DNA of 18,779 bases from JAVBNW01 sp031551255 (GTDB lineage Bacteria; Bacillota; Clostridia; Christensenellales; UBA1750): positions 1 through 18,779 of the forward strand of contig JAVBNW010000030.1 in the NCBI GenBank assembly GCA_031551255.1, given 5' to 3'. Positions 13,430 through 18,779 of the stretch are shown here, piece by piece; the first letter of the stretch is position 1; the number at the start of each line of letters is the position of its first letter. The notes below the pieces were generated by a model that was not told the DNA's origin, did no database searches, and saw only the letters and a list, made by a program, of their open reading frames with translations. Made by a program: the position numbers and the translations under genes.

Positions 13430-15520
13430 TTAATTTAGCCCTTCCACCTTTGCACCCGCGCGCACGAACAGCGGGATTACGTCGATCGGGGCATGGGCGT
13501 CCACCCACGCGCCGCCCGCAAATTCCTTGCCGGTGGCGACTTCGCGCCAGGCGTCGCCCGCCGGCAGATACACGCGCTTGGCGGTCGCGCCTGCCTCGCA
13601 CACAGGGGCTACCAGCACATCCGGGCCAAACAGGTAGCTGTCGGAGATGTCGTAGGCGGTCTCGTCGCCGGGGTAGTGATAAAACAGCGGCCGCATCACC
13701 GGGGTTCCGCATTCGTGCGCCTCGCGCATCAGGCGCTTGATGTAGGGCCTGAGCGCCTCGCGCAGGAACAAATATTTTTTGAGGATTTCGTAGTTGTCCT
13801 CGCCGAAGCTCCACACCTCGTTGTCCGCGCCGGAGCCGAACTGCTCCACGCCATCGCGGTAGAGGGGCTCGGGGTTTTGATAGGGCAGGCGGTCGCCGTG
13901 CAGGCGCATGACCGGCTGGAAGCAGCCCCACTGGAACCAGCGCACCAGTAGCTCGCGAAAATCCTCGTGGGCGGGGAAGCCCGACAGGAAGCCGCCGATG
14001 TCGGTCGTCCACCACGTAAGGCCCGCCACCCCTACGTTTACGCCCGCCGGAATCTGCTGGCGCATGGCCTTGAAGCTGGATTGCACGTCGCCCGACCACG
14101 TGAGCGCGCCGTAGCGCTGCGCACCCGCCCAGCCGCAGCGGATCAGGCACATGATGTTCTCCTCGCCCTGGGCCTCAAGTCCCTCATAGAACGTCTTGGC
14201 GAAATTGAGCGGGTACATGTTCGTGCTCTCCAGCGCCGGGCCGGTGTAATAGCGTAGGTTGTCGATGTGCTCGTTGTTGTAAATGGGCTCGGCGCTGTCG
14301 AGCCAGAAGAGCTTAATGCCCTTGTCGTAGTAGTTTTTCTTGCAGACCTTCCACAAAAACTCGCGCGCGCCGGGGTTCATCGCATCCCACAGCGTTACGT
14401 CGCCCATAAACTGGCTCGTCATCTGCCCGCCGCGGTCGTTCTTGATCAGATAATCGTTCATGGCGAGCTCGCGGTAGTTTTCGCTGCGGAAATCCACGGT
14501 GGGCCATACGGAAACCACCAGGTTTACGCCATTGCGCGTAAGCTCTTCCACCATGCCCTCCGGGTCGGGCCAGTCCACGGGGTCGAACTTCCAGTCGCCC
14601 TGCTTGGTCCAGTGGAAAAAATCCACCACGATCGCGTCCATCGGAAGGCCGCGCTTTTTGTGCTCGCGCACAACGGAAAGCAGTTCCGCCTGCGTGCGGT
14701 AGCGAAGCTTGCACTGCCAAAAACCCATCAGATCGTCCCGCATCATCGGCGCGGTTCCCACCGCGGATGCGTACGAGCGGGTGATTTCGGCAGGCGAGTC
14801 GCCCGCGCAGATGTAATAATCGATCTGCTTGGTGGAGCGCGCGGTCCATCGGCTTACGTTGCGGGCGAACGTCGCGTCGCCCACGGCCGGGTTGTTCCAC
14901 AAAAAGCCGTAGCCGCGCGAGGAGAGCATGAACGGGCAGGAGATCTGCGCATTGCGTTGCACGAGCTCAAGCTTGAGCCCTTTGAGGTTGAGGCTGTCTT
15001 CCTGATACTGGCCCATGCCGTATATCTTTTCATTTTCGTACGCTTCGAAGCACATCTTCACTTTGTAAGAATCCGTGCCCGGAATCGGCAGCATGTGGCG
15101 AGGGCGGATGCCCAGCGGCACGCTGTATTCGGAGAGGTCGTCGCGGTTGCGCGCGTATTCGCGGGTGAGTTCTTCGCCGCGTTGGTTCGTAAATACGATA
15201 TAGCCGTGCCGCTCGATGGTGGCGGTGATGTTCCCGTTTGCGATGCTGGCCGCGTTTTCTTGGGGGGTCAGCGGCGCGTCGGGGCCGGGCCCGCCGTTGG
15301 CGGCGTTTTCCTTGTTGTTCTTCGGCGCGGTCTTGAGCATGCGGATGTCCGCGCTCAGGTTTTTAGCCTGAGGCAGCAGTGCGTAATCCTCGCGCTCGTC
15401 GATACATGCGTTGCGCGCGACCCGAACGCGCAGGCCGTTTTCGCCCCACGGCTCGATCAAAATTTTTTCCGCGCCCTGCCGCCGGATCAGGCGGTTTTTT
15501 TCGATGGTGAACAAAGGCAT
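13430..15520 (-). CDS. GH31 family glycosidase, copy 2
   Basis: A 696-residue cytoplasmic GH31 enzyme. The start is supported by GGAGGAGG 7 nt upstream. The nucleophile Asp408 sits in LFWLDSAEPI; the other two copies read WLDEAEPE, so the residues at +1 and +5 are changed and substrate preference may differ. The acid/base is Asp478 in WSGDVQSS, followed by LTWWTTDIGGF. Compared with copy 1 it has an Asn/Pro/Gly-rich insert near residues 65-95 of the N-terminal domain. The C-terminal half is very close to copy 3, including a long stretch around FGSGADNEVWSFGEDNYEI that is identical in protein and almost identical in DNA. It lies 21 nt downstream of copy 3 and 52 nt upstream of copy 1, hence one operon. 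Confidence 0.9.
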   Translation of the reverse strand: MPLFTIEKNRLIRRQGAEKILIEPWGENGLRVRVARNACIDEREDYALLPQAKNLSADIRMLKTAPKNNKENAANGGPGPDAPLTPQENAASIANGNITATIERHGYIVFTNQRGEELTREYARNRDDLSEYSVPLGIRPRHMLPIPGTDSYKVKMCFEAYENEKIYGMGQYQEDSLNLKGLKLELVQRNAQISCPFMLSSRGYGFLWNNPAVGDATFARNVSRWTARSTKQIDYYICAGDSPAEITRSYASAVGTAPMMRDDLMGFWQCKLRYRTQAELLSVVREHKKRGLPMDAIVVDFFHWTKQGDWKFDPVDWPDPEGMVEELTRNGVNLVVSVWPTVDFRSENYRELAMNDYLIKNDRGGQMTSQFMGDVTLWDAMNPGAREFLWKVCKKNYYDKGIKLFWLDSAEPIYNNEHIDNLRYYTGPALESTNMYPLNFAKTFYEGLEAQGEENIMCLIRCGWAGAQRYGALTWSGDVQSSFKAMRQQIPAGVNVGVAGLTWWTTDIGGFLSGFPAHEDFRELLVRWFQWGCFQPVMRLHGDRLPYQNPEPLYRDGVEQFGSGADNEVWSFGEDNYEILKKYLFLREALRPYIKRLMREAHECGTPVMRPLFYHYPGDETAYDISDSYLFGPDVLVAPVCEAGATAKRVYLPAGDAWREVATGKEFAGGAWVDAHAPIDVIPLFVRAGAKVEGLN

Positions 15521-15541
15521 GTCCCGTCCTCCTCCTTCTCC

Positions 15542-17632
15542 CTACAGCGGCAGTTCGGCGCCCGCGCGCGCAAACAGCGGCATGGCGTCGATCGGCGCGG
15601 CGGCCAGGATGCTCTGCCCGCCTTCATATTGCTTGCCGGTGGCGACATCGCGCCACGCGGTCCCCTGGGGCAGGTATACGCGCCGCTCGCGCGCGCCCGC
15701 CATAAATACCGGCGCGACCAAGAGGTCTCCTCCGAACATGTACTGATCTTCCGCATCCCACGCGGCCTTATCTTCGGGGAACTCGTAGAACATCGGCCGC
15801 ATGAGCGGCGCGCCGCTCTCGTGTGCCTCGCGCATCAGCGTTTTGATATAGGGCCTGAGCGCCTCGCGCAGAAACAGATACTTTTTGAGGATCTCGTAGT
15901 TGTCCTCGCCGAAGCTCCACACCTCGTTGTCCGCACCGCTGCCGAAGCGCTCGATATCGCCGTAGAACTTCTTGGGCGGATAGCGGTAGGGCAAGCGGTC
16001 TCCGTGCAGGCGCATCACCGGCAGGAAGGTTCCCCATTGGAACCAGCGCACCAAAAGCTCGCGGAAATCCTCGTTTTCGCTAAAGCCGCCAAGGAAGCCG
16101 CCGATGTCGCAAGTCCACCACGGAATGCCCGCCATGCCGGCATTCAGGCCCGCCGCCAGCTGTTTGCGCATCGCGAAGAATGTCGATTCCACATCGCCGG
16201 ACCAAAGCAGCGCGCCGTAGCGCTGCGAACCCGCCCATGCGCAGCGGATCAGGTGCACGATGTTTTCATCGCCCTCGCGCTGCATGCCTTCGTAAAAACC
16301 CTGGAGATAGGCCTTGGGGTATTCGTTCGCGCACATGAGTGCCGGGCCGGGGTAATACCTTACGTTGTCAAGCTCGGCGTAGTTGATTTCCGGCTCCGCT
16401 TCGTCCAGCCAAAAGAGCTTTACGCCCTTGTCGTAGTAGTTTTTCTTGGCCTGTTGCCACACGTATTCCCGCGCGCCGGGGTTGAGCGCGTCGTAGTAGG
16501 TGGTGGGGCCCATCCACGTGCCCAGGATTTCGCCTCCACGATCCCTGTGCAAAAGATAGCCGCGCTCCTTCATGTTGCGGAAGTTCTCGGTGCGGCTGTC
16601 TACCGTGGGCCAGATGGATACCATCACGTGGATGCCCATATCGGCAAGCTCCGCGATCATCGCATCCGGATCGGGGAAGTCCGTAGGATCGAAGCGCCAA
16701 TCCCCCTGCGCCGTCCAATGGAAAAAGTCGATTACGATTACATCCATCGGAAGGCCGCGCTTTTTGTGCTCGCGCGCAACTTTCAGCACCTCGTCCTGCG
16801 TCTGATACCGAAGCTTGCATTGCCAAAAACCCATCAGATCGTCGCGCATCATCGGCGCCGTGCCGGTGACGCCCGCATAGCGCGCAAGAATGGCGGCGGG
16901 AGAGTCTCCCGCGCAGATCCAGTAATCGATCTCTCTCGTGCGCTCCGCCGTCCACTCCGTAACGTTTTCGCCCAGCGTCACCTGCCCAACCGCCGGGTTG
17001 TTCCACAAAAAGCCGTAGCCTCTGCTCGAAACCATAAAGGGGATGGATGCCTGCGAGTTGCGGTGCCTAAGTTCGAGCGCGCAACCCTTCAGGTTTAAAA
17101 AATCTTCCTGATACTGCCCAAGGCCGTACAGCTTCTCGCCCTCATAGGCCTCGAAGCTCATCTTTGCCTCATAATCGCCGCCCAACACGGGCCTGAGATT
17201 GCGCGCCCTGATGTTCAGCGGCACGGAAAACTCGGAAAGGTCGGAGCGGTCTCTGACGTATTCACGCAACAGTTCCTTGCCGACCTTATCGAAAAATGTG
17301 ATGTAGCCGTGCCTGTCGATTTCCGCCGCGATGCCGCCGTTTTTGATGCGCAATGCGTTGGGGGCTTTTGTAGGCTTTTCCGCCACATGGTATTCACCCT
17401 GGCCCAGCCGCGCGGCGTCCTGCGCGAAGTTGGGCGGCGCGGTTTCAAGAATTTGCGTCCTCGCTTTAGGCGCTTGCTCCTGAGGTAAAAGCGCGCCGAG
17501 CTTCGAAGCTTCAAACTCGCCCGCCAGCGTCACCCGCACGCGCAAGCCGTCCGCCCCCCAAGGTTCGATCAGCACCTTTTCCAAATCCCTCTGCCAGAAT
17601 ATCCGGTGGTCCTCCGCACGTAATACGGCCAT
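15542..17632 (-). CDS. GH31 family glycosidase, copy 3 (first gene of operon)
   Basis: A 696-residue cytoplasmic GH31 enzyme and the promoter-proximal gene of the three. AAGGAAGAG precedes the ATG. The N-terminal sandwich contains YGLGQYQEDFLNLKG and GYGFLWNNPAVG, which contribute to the active-site pocket in this family. The barrel starts at MGFWQCKLRYQTQDEVL. The nucleophile is Asp410 in LFWLDEAEPE, and the acid/base is Asp480 in WSGDVEST, followed by IPWWTCDIGGF. The C-terminal beta domains end in IDAMPLFARAGAELPL. Length equals copy 2. The divergent membrane sensor gene 225 nt away suggests control by an extracellular sugar signal. Alpha-xylosidase or alpha-glucosidase activity are both possible. 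Confidence 0.9.
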   Translation of the reverse strand: MAVLRAEDHRIFWQRDLEKVLIEPWGADGLRVRVTLAGEFEASKLGALLPQEQAPKARTQILETAPPNFAQDAARLGQGEYHVAEKPTKAPNALRIKNGGIAAEIDRHGYITFFDKVGKELLREYVRDRSDLSEFSVPLNIRARNLRPVLGGDYEAKMSFEAYEGEKLYGLGQYQEDFLNLKGCALELRHRNSQASIPFMVSSRGYGFLWNNPAVGQVTLGENVTEWTAERTREIDYWICAGDSPAAILARYAGVTGTAPMMRDDLMGFWQCKLRYQTQDEVLKVAREHKKRGLPMDVIVIDFFHWTAQGDWRFDPTDFPDPDAMIAELADMGIHVMVSIWPTVDSRTENFRNMKERGYLLHRDRGGEILGTWMGPTTYYDALNPGAREYVWQQAKKNYYDKGVKLFWLDEAEPEINYAELDNVRYYPGPALMCANEYPKAYLQGFYEGMQREGDENIVHLIRCAWAGSQRYGALLWSGDVESTFFAMRKQLAAGLNAGMAGIPWWTCDIGGFLGGFSENEDFRELLVRWFQWGTFLPVMRLHGDRLPYRYPPKKFYGDIERFGSGADNEVWSFGEDNYEILKKYLFLREALRPYIKTLMREAHESGAPLMRPMFYEFPEDKAAWDAEDQYMFGGDLLVAPVFMAGARERRVYLPQGTAWRDVATGKQYEGGQSILAAAPIDAMPLFARAGAELPL

Positions 17633-17663
17633 ACTCTCTTCCTTTCCGCGTCGCGCGCCGATT

Positions 17664-17712
17664 CTATCGTTTATAATACCATAAATTATAGAGACAGGCG
17701 TCGAAAATGGAA
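17664..17712 (-). promoter_or_regulatory. Candidate promoter/operator region of the GH31 operon
   Basis: An AT-rich island in otherwise GC-rich DNA holds TATAAT (17690-17685) and TATTAT (17678-17673) on the - strand, 40-60 nt before the first GH31 gene. It also contains an inverted repeat TTTAT-N6-ATAAA (17670-17685). No good -35 box is spaced for either hexamer, so an activator may be needed. Confidence 0.4.
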
Positions 17713-17772
17713 GCGCGGCGTTCTACATATAGTCTCTGCGGGCGCAGGCTTGTTGATATTTTGCATGAATAT

Positions 17773-17785
17773 GTTGACTTTCAAC
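17773..17785 (+). promoter_or_regulatory. Small inverted repeat upstream of the sensor gene
   Basis: GTTGA-CTT-TCAAC overlaps a TTGACT hexamer (17774-17779) that could be a -35 box. The -10 sequence at 17-nt spacing (TGAATT) is poor. It could be an operator or a weak promoter. Confidence 0.3.
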
Positions 17786-17857
17786 AGTGACGCGATTGAA
17801 TTTTTTCACCCATTCTTTAAAATGAATTTACAGGCGCTGCGCGCGGCGGAGGGGAAA

Positions 17858-18779
17858 ATGAAGCGGATTTCACAGTTTTTTGGCAGGATTTCTCTTGGCA
17901 CAAAGTTTCTTTTGTGTTTTTCCGTCGTGCTTTTACTTCCCTTTGGCGTACTTGGGGCGGCTGCTTTTTCCACGATGCAGACTTCGGTCTACGAGCAATC
18001 CCAATTCGTTTTCGAAACGAACCTTCGGCAGCTGGCCGACGGCGTGGAGCGCAAGACGGGCAACGTGGAGAGGATGGCCGAGCTGATCGTACAAAACGAC
18101 GATATTCGCTCGGTGTTCGGCAACCGCTATGTTTCGGAGCGCGCACGGGTGGTGGACTATCAGATCAGAAGCTCGGGCCTGGCCAAGGGCCTCCTGGGCC
18201 TGAACCCGGAGATCAACGCAATTTACTTGTATAACGACGGCATGGTGCTGTGCGAGATGGTCAACAGCTTTGTTTCCGTGCGCAAGGAGGATTCGCCGGA
18301 GATTTTCGATGCGTTCCAGCTTGCGTCGCTTTACGATCCTACGGGGTGGACGATCTACCGCCACAATCTCAACAACGCGCTGCGCCCGGAGCTTTGGCTG
18401 GATCATACTATCAGCTATCGCCGTGTAATCATGGAGCACAACAGCGTCTCAAGAGCTGCGGTCGTAGAGCTTACGGTGGATGAAAAGCTTTTGTTTGCCG
18501 ACCTATACGCCCAGGGCCTGGAGGCGGAAGCGCCGCCGGTATACGCGGTGGGGCAAGATGGGGTGATTTTGTCCGGCAGCGCGGATGCGTTCGGCAAGAA
18601 CATCGCCGACTATGGGTTTGCGGATTTTCGCCAGGGCGAGAGAACCAACGAAATTGCGAACGATCATATCCTTATTGCTTTGCCGGTAAAGGAACTAGGC
18701 CTTTCGCTCGTAACCGTCGTGCCCTTATCCCACATCAGGGGCTCCGATGGATCGAGCCTTAGCGCCGTGGTGGGCGTAC
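17858..18779 (+). CDS. Membrane sensor protein, probable YesM-type histidine kinase, N-terminal part (truncated by window end)
   Basis: The frame is open from ATG 17858 (GGAGGGG directly upstream) to the window edge, 307 codons without a stop. A short basic cytoplasmic front (MKRISQFFGRISLGTK) precedes a membrane helix (about 17-38, FLLCFSVVLLLPFGVLGAAAF). About 260 extracytoplasmic residues follow that look like a double Cache sensor: a long helix (SQFVFETNLRQLADGVERKTGNVE...), strands with INAIYLYNDG, then VYAVGQDGVILSGSADAFGKNI and ILIALPVKELGLSLVTVVPL. This layout is typical of YesM/LytS-like sensor kinases paired with AraC-type response regulators in sugar loci. The kinase part is beyond the window, so a chemoreceptor or membrane AraC regulator remains possible. 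It is divergent from the GH31 operon. Confidence 0.72.
   Translation, partial: MKRISQFFGRISLGTKFLLCFSVVLLLPFGVLGAAAFSTMQTSVYEQSQFVFETNLRQLADGVERKTGNVERMAELIVQNDDIRSVFGNRYVSERARVVDYQIRSSGLAKGLLGLNPEINAIYLYNDGMVLCEMVNSFVSVRKEDSPEIFDAFQLASLYDPTGWTIYRHNLNNALRPELWLDHTISYRRVIMEHNSVSRAAVVELTVDEKLLFADLYAQGLEAEAPPVYAVGQDGVILSGSADAFGKNIADYGFADFRQGERTNEIANDHILIALPVKELGLSLVTVVPLSHIRGSDGSSLSAVVGV

Noticed and set aside
14267..17098. A 943-codon open frame on the + strand, antisense to GH31 copies 2 and 3
   Set aside because: It is the mirror frame of two conserved GH31 genes in GC-rich DNA. It has no ribosome site, no recognisable domain, and runs through the intergenic gap only by chance.

Overview
The window looks like a chromosomal segment of a GC-rich, endospore-forming member of the Bacillota, most likely class Clostridia. 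The evidence is strong AGGAGG-type ribosome sites, sigma-A promoters, yabP/yabQ sporulation genes next to a divIC-type gene, a T-box leader, and a collagen-like Firmicutes-phage tail protein. No species can be named from sequence alone.

Region 1 (1-4324, + strand) is the right end of a prophage: the 3' end of an Ala/Asp-repeat tail protein, a BppU-type baseplate/receptor-binding protein with collagen-like and Gly-rich segments, two small tail-tip proteins, a GH25 endolysin with a peptidoglycan-binding domain, a holin and a terminator. The genes overlap or nearly abut, as in a late operon. The prophage ends against the 3' end of an elongator tRNA-Met gene, a plausible attachment site.

Region 2 (4464-8612, - strand) is host core. 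Two tRNAs (initiator Met, elongator Met) have their own consensus promoter and terminator. Upstream of them lie a Ppx/GppA phosphatase, a DivIC/FtsB-like division protein with its own promoter, yabQ, yabP, and a secreted SH3 / triple peptidoglycan-binding protein with an unassigned C-terminal domain. The theme is cell wall, division and sporulation.

Region 3 (8764-11142, + strand) holds a YbhE-type lactonase with a clear promoter, then a 650-bp non-coding stretch. That stretch contains a full T-box leader (promoter, stem I, probable CUC leucine specifier, T-box, terminator) in front of a GPR1/FUN34/YaaH (SatP-like) small-acid transporter. A leucine-tRNA sensor on this transporter family is the most unusual regulatory arrangement in the window.

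Region 4 (11310-18779) has three tandem GH31 glycosidase genes on the - strand. They are intracellular, share the same catalytic motifs, and end in a strong terminator. A membrane sensor, probably a YesM-like histidine kinase cut off by the window edge, is divergently transcribed from them. This resembles a small carbohydrate-utilisation locus in which the sensor would control genes for imported oligosaccharides; the transporter would have to lie outside the window.
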